Origin: Phyllobacterium zundukense | Lineage (GTDB): Bacteria; Pseudomonadota; Alphaproteobacteria; Rhizobiales; Rhizobiaceae | NCBI RefSeq assembly: GCF_025452195.1 | Contig: NZ_CP104973.1 | Span: 1,736,001-1,800,000 of the forward strand | Length of the DNA stretch: 64,000 nucleotides | Reading direction: 5' to 3' | In this document: piece after piece, positions 36,615 through 47,024 of the stretch | Numbering within the stretch: the stretch's first letter is position 1 | Layout of the letters: each line of letters begins with the position of its first letter | Position numbers and translations under genes: made by a program | The notes under the pieces: model-generated | Databases searched by the model: none | The model's input: the letters and a program-made list of their open reading frames with translations, nothing else | Told to the model about the DNA's origin: nothing

Positions 36615-37268
36615 ATGACCTCAAGTTCGAAATATTTTGACAGCATCCGCATCCGCCCGAAAAAGGTGGACGAGGAGAAATCGCGCACACCCGTCTGCCA
36701 ATGGGATGGTTGCGACAAGCCTGGACCGCATCGCGCGCCCGTGGGACGTGAGAAGGAAGGCGAGTTCTTCCATTTCTGCATCGACCATGTGCGTGAGTAC
36801 AATAAGGGCTATAATTACTTCTCGGGTCTCTCGGACGCCGAGGTAGCCAGGTACCAGAAGGAAGCGTTAACGGGCGACCGTCCGACCTGGACCGTTGCGG
36901 GATTGCCTGGAAGCGGAGCGGGTGCAAGCGCCAGTACGCGCGCTCAAGCGAGTGCCAGCGCCAAGACATCGCCGGATTTTTCGAAGTTGCGTTCGGGTCG
37001 TGCGGCATATCAGAACAGATTCCGTGACCCCAACAGCGTTTTCAATGAGGCGCGGGTGCACATCCGCAAGCTCAAGCCACTGGAGTCGAAAGCACTGGAT
37101 ACGCTTGGGCTTGGCGCAAAAGCCACTGGCGAAGACATAAAGTCGCGCTATAAAGAGCTTGTGAAGATCCATCACCCCGATGCCAATGGCGGTGACAGGG
37201 CTTCCGAGGATCGTTTCCGTGACGTAATCCAGGCCTATCAATTGCTCAAAGCGGCTGGTTTCTGCTAA
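36615..37268 (+). CDS. J-domain (DnaJ-like) co-chaperone
   Basis: 217 residues. N-terminal Cys/His region (VCQWDGCDKPGPHRAP...FHFCIDHVREY) could bind zinc. A low-complexity Ala/Ser linker (~95-120) precedes a C-terminal J domain (residues ~155-217) with the HPD motif in IHHPDANGGD. Typical of Rhizobiales J proteins next to cobS. Regulates Hsp70 ATPase by family; the client is unknown. Confidence 0.85.
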   Translation: MTSSSKYFDSIRIRPKKVDEEKSRTPVCQWDGCDKPGPHRAPVGREKEGEFFHFCIDHVREYNKGYNYFSGLSDAEVARYQKEALTGDRPTWTVAGLPGSGAGASASTRAQASASAKTSPDFSKLRSGRAAYQNRFRDPNSVFNEARVHIRKLKPLESKALDTLGLGAKATGEDIKSRYKELVKIHHPDANGGDRASEDRFRDVIQAYQLLKAAGFC

Positions 37269-37351
37269 CCCACGATTGAGCCGAATTCGGGACTTCACAG
37301 CGAGGTTCCAAACTATCTTTATGCGTCTGCGCGTGCAGTCGCGCTGGAGGC

Positions 37352-38341
37352 ATGATGAATAAGGTTGATCGCGATATTGCGAATTTGCCGGATACAACGG
37401 TTTCTGCTGCAAAATTGTTTGGTTTTGAAACCGATATGATGGTTCCTGCCTATAAGGCAGGTGACGCTTATGTGCCGGAAATCGACACGGACTATCTATT
37501 CGACAAACAGACCACGCTGGCCATTCTCGCGGGCTTTGCGTTCAACCGCCGTGTCATGGTCTCCGGCTATCACGGTACGGGCAAATCGACCCATATCGAG
37601 CAGGTTGCGGCGAGGCTGAACTGGCCATGCGTGCGCGTCAATCTGGATAGTCACGTCAGCCGTATCGACCTTGTCGGCAAGGATGCGATCGTCGTCAAGG
37701 AAGGTATGCAGATCACCGAATTCCGCGACGGCATCCTGCCTTGGGCCTATCAGCACAATGTCGCGCTTGTATTCGACGAGTATGATGCCGGCCGTCCGGA
37801 CGTAATGTTCGTGATCCAGCGCGTGCTCGAATCGTCGGGTCGTCTGACGCTGCTCGATCAAAGTCGCGTTATCCGCCCGCATCCCGCTTTTCGTCTGTTT
37901 GCCACCGCCAATACGGTTGGTCTTGGTGATACGACGGGTCTTTATCATGGCACGCAGCAGATCAATCAGGCGCAGATGGACCGTTGGTCCATCGTGACAA
38001 CGCTCAACTATCTGCCGCACGACAATGAGGCGGCTATCGTTGCCGCCAAGGCCAAGCATTATCAGAACAAGGAAGGCAAGGAGATCGTCTCCAAGATGGT
38101 GCGCGTTGCTGACATGACGCGCGCAGCGTTCATCAATGGCGACCTCTCGACTGTCATGAGCCCGCGTACAGTCATCACATGGGCGGAAAATGCCGATATC
38201 TTCAAGGACGTGGGCTTTGCTTTCCGTTTGACGTTCCTCAACAAGTGCGACGAACTCGAACGTCCGCTGGTCGCCGAGTTCTATCAGCGGGCGTTTGGCA
38301 AGGAACTGCCTGAGTCCACGGCCAACGTGGTCATAGGCTGA
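37352..38341 (+). CDS. cobS: Cobaltochelatase subunit CobS
   Basis: AAA+ subunit of the aerobic cobaltochelatase CobNST, which inserts Co2+ into hydrogenobyrinate a,c-diamide. 329 residues. Walker [15 protein letters not shown], Walker B-type [11 protein letters not shown], and sensor-region [17 protein letters not shown]. cobT follows after 14 bp; cobN is not in the window. ATG 37352 is followed by a second ATG. Confidence 0.95.
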   Translation: MMNKVDRDIANLPDTTVSAAKLFGFETDMMVPAYKAGDAYVPEIDTDYLFDKQTTLAILAGFAFNRRVMVSGYHGTGKSTHIEQVAARLNWPCVRVNLDSHVSRIDLVGKDAIVVKEGMQITEFRDGILPWAYQHNVALVFDEYDAGRPDVMFVIQRVLESSGRLTLLDQSRVIRPHPAFRLFATANTVGLGDTTGLYHGTQQINQAQMDRWSIVTTLNYLPHDNEAAIVAAKAKHYQNKEGKEIVSKMVRVADMTRAAFINGDLSTVMSPRTVITWAENADIFKDVGFAFRLTFLNKCDELERPLVAEFYQRAFGKELPESTANVVIG

Positions 38342-38355
38342 GCGTCACGGTAAAG

Positions 38356-40245
38356 ATGGCAGGTCCCGGAGATAATTCACGTGCGAATCCGAAAGGTCCG
38401 GTTGATTCCGAACCTTTCAAGCGCGCGCTTACGGGATGTATGCGAGCGATTGCCGGCGACCATGAAATGGAAGTCGGGTTCGGTAACGACAAGCCGGCCC
38501 TGACCGGTCATCGTGCCCGGCTTCCTGATCTGCCCAAGCGCCCAACTGCCAATGATGTAGCCGTCACGCGCGGTCTTGGCGACTCGATGGCGCTGCGCAA
38601 AGCCTGTCACAATGACCGTATTCACGCGACGCTGGCGCCGGAAGGCAAGCAGGCGAGGGCGATCTTCGACGCGGTCGAACAGGCGCGTGTCGAAGCCATC
38701 GGCGCGCTGCGTATGGACGGCGTCGCCGAGAATCTGACTTCTATGCTCTCGGACAAATATGCCCGGGCCAATTTTCCGGCGATTACCGACAAGGCAGAGG
38801 CGCCGTTGGAAGAAGCCGTGGCGCTTTTGGTTCGTGAAAAGCTTACCGGTCGCAAAGCGCCGGAATCAGCTGGCAATGTGCTTGACCTGTGGCGTGACTG
38901 GATCGAGGAGAAGGCCGCAGCGGACCTCGACCATCTCGGCGCCAAGATCAACGATCAAAACGCTTTCGCTCGTGTCGTACGCGAGATGCTGGCTTCCATG
39001 GAAATGGCGGAAGAGCTGGCCCAGGAGAGCCAGGAAGACGACAGCCAGGACAATAACGAAGACTCGCCAGAACCGGAAGAAAACAACGAAGGTGGTTCGG
39101 ACGAGAACGAGGGCAGCGATTCGTCCGAGAATGATGATTCCGATACATCCAGCGACGACAGCCAGTCCGGCGAGACCGAAGCCGCCGACGCTTCGTCTGA
39201 CGATATGGACGAGGATTCGGACGCGGATGCCGAAATCCCCGGCGAGGCGAGGCGGCCCAACCAGCCTTTCTCCAACCTCGGCAGTGAAAGCGGCTACAAG
39301 ATTTTCACGCAGGAGTTCGACGAAACAACCGATGCGGAAGAGCTTTGCGACGAGGCCGAGCTGGAGCGATTGCGGGCTTTCCTCGACAAGCAACTCGCCA
39401 ATCTCTCCGCTGTCGTTGGACGCCTGGCAAACAAGTTGCAACGCCGTCTTATGGCGCAGCAAAACCGCTCATGGGACTTCGATCTTGAGGAAGGCTACCT
39501 CGATAGTGCCCGTCTTGTGCGGATTGTAATCGATCCAACGCAACCACTCTCCTATAAGCAGGAACGTGATACGGATTTCCGCGATACGGTGGTGACGTTG
39601 CTTATAGACAATTCCGGTTCCATGCGCGGGCGCCCGATTACCGTTGCCGCGACGTGCGCGGACATTCTGGCAAGGACGTTGGAGCGCTGCGGCGTAAAGG
39701 TGGAAATCCTCGGCTTCACCACCAAGGCCTGGAAAGGCGGTCAGGCGCGGGAAGCTTGGCTGGAACGCGGTAAGCCCGCCAATCCCGGACGTCTTAATGA
39801 CCTGCGCCACATCGTCTACAAGCGCGCTGACGCCCCGTGGCGGCGCGCACGGCGCAATCTTGGCCTGATGATGCGCGAAGGCCTCCTGAAAGAGAACATC
39901 GACGGTGAAGCCCTGATATGGGCTCACCAACGGTTGCTGGGCCGTCCTGAGCAGCGCCGTATCCTGATGATGATCTCGGATGGAGCTCCAGTTGATGATT
40001 CCACTCTTTCGGTCAATCCGGGTAACTATCTCGAGCGGCATCTGCGCGCTGTGATCGAGGAGATCGAAACACGTTCGCCGGTTGAGCTTATCGCCATTGG
40101 TATCGGTCATGATGTGACGAGATACTATCGCCGCGCTGTTACTATCGTGGATGCCGAGGAACTTGCCGGCGCCATGACGGAGCAGCTGGCTTCACTATTT
40201 GAAGAGCCGGAGCGACAGAGCCCAAAAAAGTCAGTGCGGCGATAA
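38356..40245 (+). CDS. cobT: Cobaltochelatase subunit CobT
   Basis: 629 residues. Partner of CobS in the cobalt-insertion complex. The middle (residues ~220-300) is an extreme acidic low-complexity linker (runs of E, D, S, N). The C-terminal ~230 residues carry a VWA domain with MIDAS motif [11 protein letters not shown]. Length and plan match CobT. Its stop is one base before the following esterase-like gene. Confidence 0.95.
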   Translation: MAGPGDNSRANPKGPVDSEPFKRALTGCMRAIAGDHEMEVGFGNDKPALTGHRARLPDLPKRPTANDVAVTRGLGDSMALRKACHNDRIHATLAPEGKQARAIFDAVEQARVEAIGALRMDGVAENLTSMLSDKYARANFPAITDKAEAPLEEAVALLVREKLTGRKAPESAGNVLDLWRDWIEEKAAADLDHLGAKINDQNAFARVVREMLASMEMAEELAQESQEDDSQDNNEDSPEPEENNEGGSDENEGSDSSENDDSDTSSDDSQSGETEAADASSDDMDEDSDADAEIPGEARRPNQPFSNLGSESGYKIFTQEFDETTDAEELCDEAELERLRAFLDKQLANLSAVVGRLANKLQRRLMAQQNRSWDFDLEEGYLDSARLVRIVIDPTQPLSYKQERDTDFRDTVVTLLIDNSGSMRGRPITVAATCADILARTLERCGVKVEILGFTTKAWKGGQAREAWLERGKPANPGRLNDLRHIVYKRADAPWRRARRNLGLMMREGLLKENIDGEALIWAHQRLLGRPEQRRILMMISDGAPVDDSTLSVNPGNYLERHLRAVIEEIETRSPVELIAIGIGHDVTRYYRRAVTIVDAEELAGAMTEQLASLFEEPERQSPKKSVRR

Positions 40246-40246
40246 T

Positions 40247-41260
40247 ATGAACCGAACTGCGCTGGCTTTTCGGCGCGCATCGCTTTACCTCGTGTTCCTT
40301 GTTGCAATGCCGGTTTCAGCGGAAGAGAGCGCGGTCGTTTCCCCTGCAGTCATCGAGTCCCGTGTCATCTCCAATTTTCGCATCGGCTCGTCCGAGAGGC
40401 GATTCGGAGACCTTGAATTTGTTGGCGGTCTGGAAATGACTTCTGCGAGTTCCGACTTTGGCGGCCTTTCCGCGTTTCGCTATCTGGATTCGGGAAAGAA
40501 GTTTCTCGGCATCACCGATACAGGCTTCTGGTATGCGGGTACGATGCAGCGCGATGAAGAGGGCAGACCTTCATCAATCAGCAGTTTTCGCTTGGCACCG
40601 ATCCAGAGCGAGGAGGGTGTTCCCGTCGAGGGCAAATGGAACTCCGATGCCGAAGGCATGAGCGTTTACGGCAATATCGTCACTGTCTCATTCGAGCGTA
40701 TCCACCGGATTGCAGAATATGCGCTGGACCTTGAAAACTTTGTCTCGACGCCAAAGGATGTTCCTCTGCCGATACCGAGGGAAGAGCTGCGCAACAATCG
40801 CGGCATAGAGACGATAGCCTATTCACCAGCCTCCAGCCCATTGCACGGGGCGTGGATTGCCGTAACCGAGAAAAGCATCAACAAGGCCGGCGATATGTTT
40901 GCCGCAGTTCTTGAAGGACCACAGAAGGGCACTTTCTTTGTCAAACGCCGCGACGATTTTGACATCAGCGATGGCGATTTCCTGCCCGATGGTGATTTGC
41001 TGCTGCTCGAGCGTCGCTTCAGCATGGCAAGCGGCGTGGTCCTGAGAATACGAAGGATACCCGTGGCGAGCATCAAACCTGGTGCCACAGTCGACGGTGA
41101 ATTCATCCTGCAGGCAGACATGCGCAACCAGATAGACAATATGGAAGGGCTGGATGTCTGGCAGACGGCCGACGGTTCTACCCGGCTATCACTCGTATCA
41201 GATGATAATCATTCCATTCTGCAACGGAATCTTTATTTGGAATTCCGGTTTGCCGAGTAG
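40247..41260 (+). CDS. Secreted esterase-like/phytase-family protein
   Basis: 337 residues from ATG 40247 (MNRTALAFRRASLYLVFLVA), 1 bp after the cobT stop. N-terminal signal peptide ending near VSAEE. The rest is a beta-propeller-like fold of the esterase-like phytase family (PF13449 type): GLSAFRYLDSGKKFLGITDT, NSDAEGMSV, NNRGIETIAYSP, NMEGLDVW. Substrate unknown. Its tail overlaps the convergent transporter by 28 bp. Confidence 0.8.
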   Translation: MNRTALAFRRASLYLVFLVAMPVSAEESAVVSPAVIESRVISNFRIGSSERRFGDLEFVGGLEMTSASSDFGGLSAFRYLDSGKKFLGITDTGFWYAGTMQRDEEGRPSSISSFRLAPIQSEEGVPVEGKWNSDAEGMSVYGNIVTVSFERIHRIAEYALDLENFVSTPKDVPLPIPREELRNNRGIETIAYSPASSPLHGAWIAVTEKSINKAGDMFAAVLEGPQKGTFFVKRRDDFDISDGDFLPDGDLLLLERRFSMASGVVLRIRRIPVASIKPGATVDGEFILQADMRNQIDNMEGLDVWQTADGSTRLSLVSDDNHSILQRNLYLEFRFAE

Positions 41261-41883
41261 ATTGCAGGGGCGAAGATTGCAAGGATTGCTCCATAAGGCA
41301 CTAGCATTGCGACAGCCATGAACATCTTGACCATCAGATCGCCAAAACCCAACGACATCCACAATGGGATTTCCCTGCCAAGGAACGGCACTAGCATGGT
41401 AAGTGACGAATCGGTGTGGCCCGTCGCGGCGTCGATCCAGGCAAAGTCGGCGGCAAAGGCGATCGAGAAAAACAGCAGTGTGTCTAACAGCGAACCGAAG
41501 ATGGCAGAGGCAAAAGGCGCCTTCCACCAGGTCAGCTGCCGCAATCTGTTGAATACGGTGATGTCGAGAAGCTGGGCGGTGAGGAATGCCGTGCCGGATG
41601 CGATGGCGATGCGCGGCGTTGCCAGCCAGACCGAAAGGACGACGGCAATTGCAAACCCCACATAGACGACCTTCCGGGCAAAGGCCGGGCCGAATGTGCG
41701 ATTTGCAAGATCGTTGACCAGAAAGGCTATCGGATAGGTAAAGGCGCCATAAGTCAGGATTTCTCCCAATCCAAAATGATCAAAAGGATACTGAACAAGG
41801 ATATTGGACGCGGCAACGACCGCGCACATGGCTAGAACGGGGAGAATAAAATCCGAAAAGGTATAGGCGCGCTTCGGCGGCAT
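41233..41883 (-). CDS. Queuosine precursor transporter (YhhQ/VUT family)
   Basis: Imports queuosine precursors (preQ0/preQ1 or queuine) across the inner membrane. 216 residues, about six helices; landmarks FILPVLAMCAVVAASNILVQ, AFTYPIAFLVNDLANRTFGP and a late GDLMVKMFMAVAMLVPYGAI. Downstream of rpmB on the same strand, with a hairpin and a possible preQ1 aptamer between. The 3' end overlaps the convergent esterase-like gene. Confidence 0.9.
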   Translation of the reverse strand: MPPKRAYTFSDFILPVLAMCAVVAASNILVQYPFDHFGLGEILTYGAFTYPIAFLVNDLANRTFGPAFARKVVYVGFAIAVVLSVWLATPRIAIASGTAFLTAQLLDITVFNRLRQLTWWKAPFASAIFGSLLDTLLFFSIAFAADFAWIDAATGHTDSSLTMLVPFLGREIPLWMSLGFGDLMVKMFMAVAMLVPYGAILAIFAPAIYSANRNSK

Positions 41884-41910
41884 TTTTTTATCCTGGGTAA
41901 TGGAACCAGC
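41881..41910 (-). promoter_or_regulatory. Candidate preQ1-I riboswitch overlapping the transporter start
   Basis: Minus strand 41910 to 41881 reads GCTGGTTCCATTACC then CAGGATAAAAAAATG. CTGG/CCAG form a P1-like stem around a GGTTC...ACC loop, followed by an A-rich tail as in preQ1-I aptamers. CAU in the loop could pair with the AUG start codon as the P2 pseudoknot. Gene context (queuosine-precursor transporter) supports it; the stem is short and the match partial. Confidence 0.5.
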
Positions 41911-41915
41911 AATAA

Positions 41916-41933
41916 GGCCAGCATTTGCTGGCC
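41916..41933 (-). terminator. Hairpin after rpmB
   Basis: Perfect 7-bp stem GGCCAGC-ATTT-GCTGGCC, 31 bp past the rpmB stop and just before the candidate preQ1 aptamer. The following minus-strand sequence TTATTG is only weakly T-rich, so read-through to the transporter is possible. Confidence 0.6.
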
Positions 41934-41963
41934 TCGACGACTAGAAATAGAAACGATTGCTGA

Positions 41964-42263
41964 TTACGCAGCGACCGGAGCTTCGAGAAGCTTCTTGGCA
42001 ATCTGGCGCTTCAGGAGACGGGCGCGTTGCGACAGCTCCTTCTCGTCAGCTTTGACCAGGAATGCATCCAGACCACCGCGATGCTCGACGCTGCGCAGGG
42101 CGTGAGCTGAAACGCGCAGGCGATAGCTCTGACCGAGTGCTTCGGAAATCAGCGTTACGTGGCAAAGATTCGGCAAGAAGCGGCGGCGCGTTCTGTTGTT
42201 CGCGTGGCTCACATTGTTACCATATTGTACCGACTTAGCGGTCAATTCACATGTGCGGGACAT
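41964..42263 (-). CDS. rpmB: 50S ribosomal protein L28
   Basis: 99 residues ([20 protein letters not shown]). L28 core: [21 protein letters not shown]...[20 protein letters not shown]-terminal extension as in alphaproteobacteria. Usual orientation relative to the DUF3108 gene on the other strand. Confidence 0.95.
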   Translation of the reverse strand: MSRTCELTAKSVQYGNNVSHANNRTRRRFLPNLCHVTLISEALGQSYRLRVSAHALRSVEHRGGLDAFLVKADEKELSQRARLLKRQIAKKLLEAPVAA

Positions 42264-42526
42264 CTGGTCTCACCTTCAAATTTTTCATTCGCCTTTGTCC
42301 GAATATTTCCTGCTACCATCGCACGTTGCCGTGCAGCGGCTCGCTTATCGGATGGGCGGCCTATTGGGAAGTCGCGTTTCTATAGTGATATGGGCCGCGC
42401 ACGTCAAGTGCACTTATGCCAAGTTTGCCGCTACCTATATATAATACGGGCCAGCTTGTATTGTTTATCACAACTTCGCCCGTTTTATGCTTTCGAACAA
42501 TCGCTGCAGGGATGCTTTGGACGAAA

Positions 42527-43342
42527 ATGACGAGAATGAATGCCCACAGGCACTACGCCAGCCGAAAATTAATGCTGGTGCCGCTCGCTGCGCTAGCGCT
42601 GATGGGTGCGCATCCGGCGCACGGCGCTCAGTCATATCAGACAGATTACCGCGTCTCGCTCTTCGGATTGTCGATAGCCAAGGCGAGTTTTTCAACCAGT
42701 GTCACAGATGATCGCGCTTACAAAGTTGTCGGGTCTCTTGCCAGCTCGGGGCTAGGTAGCCTCTTCGATGACACCAACGGCAAGCTGGACATTACTGGTC
42801 AGTTCGCCGAGACCGGGCCTGTACCGAATTCTTATGTTGTCAAATACCGGCATGGCAATCGAAACAAAAGCACGTCGATCGCTTTTACCAACGGCAACGT
42901 GACGACTACCACCAATGATCCGCCGATCAAGAGGAAGAAGAATTGGGTGGATCTCAAACCTGCCGACCTGCAATCCGTTGCCGATCCGATTTCCGGCGTG
43001 ATGGTGGCAGCAAGCAGCCTTGACCAGGTCTGCAAGCAGACGTTGCATCTCTTCGATGGCCAGACGCGCGTGGATTTGAAACTTTCTCCATCGGGCCGGG
43101 CCCAGCCCTTTGCGACCCAGGGTTTCAAGGGCGATGCCATCACTTGTTCAGCCAAATTCGTCCCGGTCGCCGGTTATCAATCAGGGCGAAAAGCTATCGA
43201 ATATTTGAAGAACTCAAGCAAGATCAGTCTCACCTTTGCATCACTCGGCAAGTCCGCTATCTATTCACCGGTGCAGGCAAAGATCGGCACGCAGATCGGC
43301 ACGGTGACTGTTTACGCAACCCGTTTCGAAAAGACGCAATAG
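42527..43342 (+). CDS. DUF3108 secreted protein
   Basis: 271 residues if started at ATG 42527; ATGs at 42512 and 42536 and a longer frame from 42416 are alternatives. N-terminal signal (RKLMLVPLAALALMGAHPAH). The mature part has FGLSIAKASFSTSVTDDRAY and a long beta-rich body ending IGTQIGTVTVYATRFE, matching DUF3108 proteins conserved beside rpmB. Function unknown. Confidence 0.82.
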   Translation: MTRMNAHRHYASRKLMLVPLAALALMGAHPAHGAQSYQTDYRVSLFGLSIAKASFSTSVTDDRAYKVVGSLASSGLGSLFDDTNGKLDITGQFAETGPVPNSYVVKYRHGNRNKSTSIAFTNGNVTTTTNDPPIKRKKNWVDLKPADLQSVADPISGVMVAASSLDQVCKQTLHLFDGQTRVDLKLSPSGRAQPFATQGFKGDAITCSAKFVPVAGYQSGRKAIEYLKNSSKISLTFASLGKSAIYSPVQAKIGTQIGTVTVYATRFEKTQ

Positions 43343-43382
43343 ACGCGGCTCGGCAGCCGTACTTCAGATCCGGGGTGCTTTT

Positions 43383-44276
43383 TTGGCGACATTTGTTGGT
43401 TTTCTTGCGATCATCATGTGGGCGATGCTCGCGCTTTTCACCGATGTGTCGGGTAAGGTTCCGCCATTTCAGTTGACCGCGATGACGTTCGCTATCGGTG
43501 CGTGCCTCGGTTTGATCTCTTGGCTGTGGCGGCCGGGTGCTGCGCGGCACCTGCGCCAGCCTGCAAAGGTCTGGATGCTTGGCGTGGTGGGGCTATTTGG
43601 CTATCACTTCCTCTATTTCACGGCGCTGCGTAACGCACCAGCGGTTGACGCCAGCCTTATCGCCTATCTCTGGCCGCTTTTCATCGTAGTGGGATCTGCC
43701 CTGATGCCTGGTGAAAAGCTGCGCTGGTTTCACATTATAGGTACGCTGCTGGGCTTGGCGGGAACGGTGCTGATCATAACCAAAGGTGGCGGCCTCGGCT
43801 TCGACCCGCAATTTGGCTTCGGCTACGCCATGGCTGGCCTCTGCGCACTGACATGGGCCGCCTATTCGCTGTTGTCACGACGCTTCGCCAATGTGCCAAC
43901 CGACGCTGTGACAGGCTTTTGCATAGCAACTTCAATACTTTCGCTGATTTCGCACGTGCTGCTCGAGCAGACAATCTGGCCGGATGGCATCACCCAATGG
44001 CTGGCCGTCCTCGGACTTGGACTATTCCCGGTTGGGGCGGCTTTCTACGTCTGGGACTACGGCGTCAAGCATGGGAATATCCAGGTGCTTGGTGCGTCGA
44101 GCTATGCCGCGCCACTGCTTTCAACGCTTGTGCTGATCGTCGCCGGGGTTACGGAGCCAACGGGACGCGTGATGCTCGCCTGCCTCCTGATCACGCTGGG
44201 CGCGGTTATCGCAGCAAAGGACATGCTTTTCAGACGCCGTCAGGGCTCCCAGCCAGGTTCCGCCATCTCGAACTGA
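43383..44276 (+). CDS. EamA/DMT-family transporter
   Basis: 297 residues from TTG 43383, with CGGGG ahead; ATG 43416 is the next in-frame ATG but would cut the first helix. About ten membrane helices in two EamA repeats (TFVGFLAIIMWAMLALFTDV; ALTWAAYSLLSRRFA). Exports small metabolites by family; substrate unknown. Its 3' end overlaps the convergent cupin gene by 37 bp. Confidence 0.85.
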   Translation: MATFVGFLAIIMWAMLALFTDVSGKVPPFQLTAMTFAIGACLGLISWLWRPGAARHLRQPAKVWMLGVVGLFGYHFLYFTALRNAPAVDASLIAYLWPLFIVVGSALMPGEKLRWFHIIGTLLGLAGTVLIITKGGGLGFDPQFGFGYAMAGLCALTWAAYSLLSRRFANVPTDAVTGFCIATSILSLISHVLLEQTIWPDGITQWLAVLGLGLFPVGAAFYVWDYGVKHGNIQVLGASSYAAPLLSTLVLIVAGVTEPTGRVMLACLLITLGAVIAAKDMLFRRRQGSQPGSAISN

Positions 44277-44674
44277 GCGAAATCAAATCCCGGTGCTACC
44301 GTGCACCCGACAAGTGTCCACGCGCCGAGGCTCTTGGCCATTTGCCATTGTCCTGCCGGAACAATGGCTTGCGGGCGCTGCCCATTGGCAAGGTCAAGTC
44401 CAAGCGTATGGGTTTCGTGCGGTGAGCCCTCAGTCGCCACGGTCAAAAGCAGTGGTGCACCACCATACCAGTGCCAGACTTCCGCAGCATCCTTGACGCG
44501 GTGCCAGGCCGAAATTTGGCCTTCCTCGAGCAGAAAGTAGATCGCCGTCGAGTGCCCGCGCCCGCCTTCTGGCCATTCACCCTGGTTGTCGCGGAAAGTC
44601 TGGACATAGAAGCCGCCTTCCGGATGCGGCTGAAGCCCGAGGTATTCGCGAATCTCGCCTGCTGTCAGCACCAT
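44240..44674 (-). CDS. Cupin-domain protein (DUF985)
   Basis: 144 residues from ATG 44674; a TTG lies directly before it. Cupin signature HPEGGFYVQTFRD, STAIYFLLEEGQISAWHRVK, AEVWHWYGGAPL and QWQMAKSLGAWTLVGCTVAPGFDF. Start overlaps the gloB stop by one base (TGATG), so co-translated with gloB. Role unknown, possibly sugar or oxalate-like cupin. Confidence 0.88.
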   Translation of the reverse strand: MVLTAGEIREYLGLQPHPEGGFYVQTFRDNQGEWPEGGRGHSTAIYFLLEEGQISAWHRVKDAAEVWHWYGGAPLLLTVATEGSPHETHTLGLDLANGQRPQAIVPAGQWQMAKSLGAWTLVGCTVAPGFDFAQFEMAEPGWEP

Positions 44675-45444
44675 CAAAAGTTGTCCTTGCGCTTGCGGAT
44701 TTCGGCGAAAACCGCCTCATCGGTCGCGCTCTCCATTTTGAGGTTTTTGCGGATCGCCGGATCGTGCCAGCGGAGAAACGGGTTGGTCGCCATCTCGCGC
44801 ATCAGCGTTGTCGGCAAGGTCGGTAAATCTGCCCCGCGCAACCTCTTGATTTCCTTGGCCCGCTCCTTGAGCGCGGAGTTTTCCGGGTCGATAGTCAGGG
44901 CAAAACGCGCATTGCTCTCGCTGTATTCGTGGCCGCAATAGATCTCCGTTTCACCCGGCAGTCCGATCAACCGCTGCAGCGACTTGAACATGGTTGCCGG
45001 CGTTCCTTCGAAAAGTCGCCCGCAGCCGAGCGAAAACAAGGTGTCGCCGGTAAACGCGACCTTGGCGGCAGGGATATGAAAGGAGATTTCTCCTGCGGTG
45101 TGCCCCGGTGTGGAAATGACCTCCACCTCGAAACTGCCGAACTTGAAACGGTCACCGTGACGGACGCCGCGGTCAATACCTGGTATTTTCGCCTTTTCGT
45201 CTTCCGGACCAATGATTTCCACGCCAAATCGTTTCTTGAGCGCCAGATTTGCCTCGACATGATCGGTATGGTGATGCGTGTTGAAAATATGGGTCAATTT
45301 CCAGCCGCGGCGCTTGAGCGCGTCGAGAATCGGCTGTTCCTCCGGGGCATCTATCGACGCGGTCAGACCGGTTTCAGGATCATGGATCAGCACGCCGAAA
45401 TTATCGCTGCGCGCGGTGAATTGTTCTATTTGCAATTGGGACAT
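44674..45444 (-). CDS. gloB: Hydroxyacylglutathione hydrolase (glyoxalase II)
   Basis: Hydrolyses S-lactoylglutathione in methylglyoxal detoxification. 256 residues from ATG 45444. Metallo-beta-lactamase motif THHHTDH, then STPGHTAGEISFHI, FTGDTLFSLGCGR and YCGHEYSESN, and the GloB C-terminal region. Length typical. Divergent from the methyltransferase at 45549 with a 104-bp gap. Confidence 0.94.
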   Translation of the reverse strand: MSQLQIEQFTARSDNFGVLIHDPETGLTASIDAPEEQPILDALKRRGWKLTHIFNTHHHTDHVEANLALKKRFGVEIIGPEDEKAKIPGIDRGVRHGDRFKFGSFEVEVISTPGHTAGEISFHIPAAKVAFTGDTLFSLGCGRLFEGTPATMFKSLQRLIGLPGETEIYCGHEYSESNARFALTIDPENSALKERAKEIKRLRGADLPTLPTTLMREMATNPFLRWHDPAIRKNLKMESATDEAVFAEIRKRKDNF

Positions 45445-45548
45445 GGTCGTTCTCTTCATTCTTTGCTGGGCAAGATAATCCCGGTTCAGCCAAGCCCGCA
45501 ACCCATGTCATTTCTTGATGTTCTCATCTTCCATGTTACGTTGCGGCC

Positions 45549-46289
45549 ATGCATCTAGACATCATCGATCTGCGCGCGTTTTACGCTTCAACTCTCGGCC
45601 ATCTGACCGAGCGCTCTATTTCAATGGCCTTGGTGCCGCTCTGGCCGAAGCTGCCAGGCGAGCGGCTGGTTGGTCTCGGATACGCCGTACCTTACCTCGA
45701 CCGGTTCCGCGGCGATACGGAGCGCACCTTCGCGTTCATGCCGGCGGGGCAGGGCGCGGCCAGCTGGCCGCCGGCTGAGCCATCCGCTACAGCATTGATA
45801 TTTGAAGAGGATTTGCCTCTGCCGGACTCCGCAGTGGACAGAATATTGATGGTACATGCGCTGGAACATGCGGAAGACCCACGCGAAACACTGAAGGAAA
45901 TGTGGCGTGTTCTGGCGCCCAACGGCCGGCTGGTCATCGTCGTTCCGAACAGGCGCGGGCTATGGGCAAGGTTCGAACATACGCCGTTTGGCAGCGGCCG
46001 CCCCTATAGCCGAGGTCAGCTGACGCGTCTCCTGAGGGAGGCAAACTTCACGCCCGGACCGTGGGGCGAAGCTCTGTTCTTCCCGCCATCATCGCGAAAA
46101 GCGATGATGCGGCCTTCTTCATTGTTTGAACGGGTGGGTCGCCGGTTTTGGCCGATGTTCTCTGGCGTGCTGATCGTTGAGGCGCAAAAACGCATCTATC
46201 AGGGGCTGCCCGTTGCCAAGCGTGCGTCGCGGCGTGTGTTCGTACCGGTGCTCTCACCGCAAGGCACGGCAAGCGCAAGTTCGCGTTAG
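45549..46289 (+). CDS. Class I SAM-dependent methyltransferase
   Basis: 246 residues from ATG 45549 (MHLDIIDLRAFYASTLGHLT). Methyltransf_11-type features: LPDSAVDRILMVHALEHAED, EMWRVLAPNGRLVIVVPNRR. The glycine motif I is weak (LVGLGYAVPYLDRF), so the fold is inferred from the C-terminal half. Adjacent to gloB in Rhizobiales; substrate unknown. Confidence 0.8.
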   Translation: MHLDIIDLRAFYASTLGHLTERSISMALVPLWPKLPGERLVGLGYAVPYLDRFRGDTERTFAFMPAGQGAASWPPAEPSATALIFEEDLPLPDSAVDRILMVHALEHAEDPRETLKEMWRVLAPNGRLVIVVPNRRGLWARFEHTPFGSGRPYSRGQLTRLLREANFTPGPWGEALFFPPSSRKAMMRPSSLFERVGRRFWPMFSGVLIVEAQKRIYQGLPVAKRASRRVFVPVLSPQGTASASSR

Positions 46290-46409
46290 CACAACCAAAT
46301 TACCCGCATCGGTTTAAATTCTTGCGGCGGAATCGATGAGTCTTGCACCGGAATCGCGACTCTTCGTGTGAGGTTCGAGGGTTCTTGCGCAAATTCTGTT
46401 CAGGATTCG

Positions 46410-47024
46410 CTAGCGTTTGAGCAAAAACACGGCCTGCTGGCCGAAGAGGTTCCAAAACCCCCAAGGCATGTTGAATCCGAGGCGCTCTCCCAAGGCATTC
46501 AGCGCGACGGCGGACTCGACCACCGCGCCGACTTCCTTGGTCATGTCGACAAAATCATTGATGGTGCAGAAGTGGATATTCGGCGTGTCGTACCAGCTAT
46601 AGGGCAGGTCTTTGGTGACCGGCATGCGACCGTTGATTGCAAGCGAGGTGCGTACCCGCCAATGCCCGAAATTGGGGAATGACACGATGGCCTTTTCGCC
46701 GATGCGCAGAAGTTCGGAGAGAACATTCTTCGGGTTGCGGGTCGCCTGCAAGGTCTGCGACAGGATCACATAATCGAAACCGCCATCCGGATAATATTTG
46801 AGGTCGCTGTCGGCATCGCCCTGGATGACCGACAGGCCGCGCGCCACCGATTCGTTGACGCCCTTTTGCGAAAGCTCGACGCCCCGCCCATCCACATCCT
46901 TGGTGTTCTGCAAAAGCTCCAGCAGTTCGCCATCGCCGCAGCCGACATCGAGCACGCGCGAGCCGGGTTCGACCAGCGAAGCGATGACGGCAAAATCGAC
47001 GCGGGGATGGACGTTCACACTCAT
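46410..47024 (-). CDS. metW: Methionine biosynthesis protein MetW
   Basis: SAM-dependent methyltransferase-like protein that stabilises or regulates MetX. 204 residues. [57 protein letters not shown] and the family [20 protein letters not shown]. Start overlaps metX (ATGA, 47021-47024); coupled operon. Confidence 0.95.
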   Translation of the reverse strand: MSVNVHPRVDFAVIASLVEPGSRVLDVGCGDGELLELLQNTKDVDGRGVELSQKGVNESVARGLSVIQGDADSDLKYYPDGGFDYVILSQTLQATRNPKNVLSELLRIGEKAIVSFPNFGHWRVRTSLAINGRMPVTKDLPYSWYDTPNIHFCTINDFVDMTKEVGAVVESAVALNALGERLGFNMPWGFWNLFGQQAVFLLKR

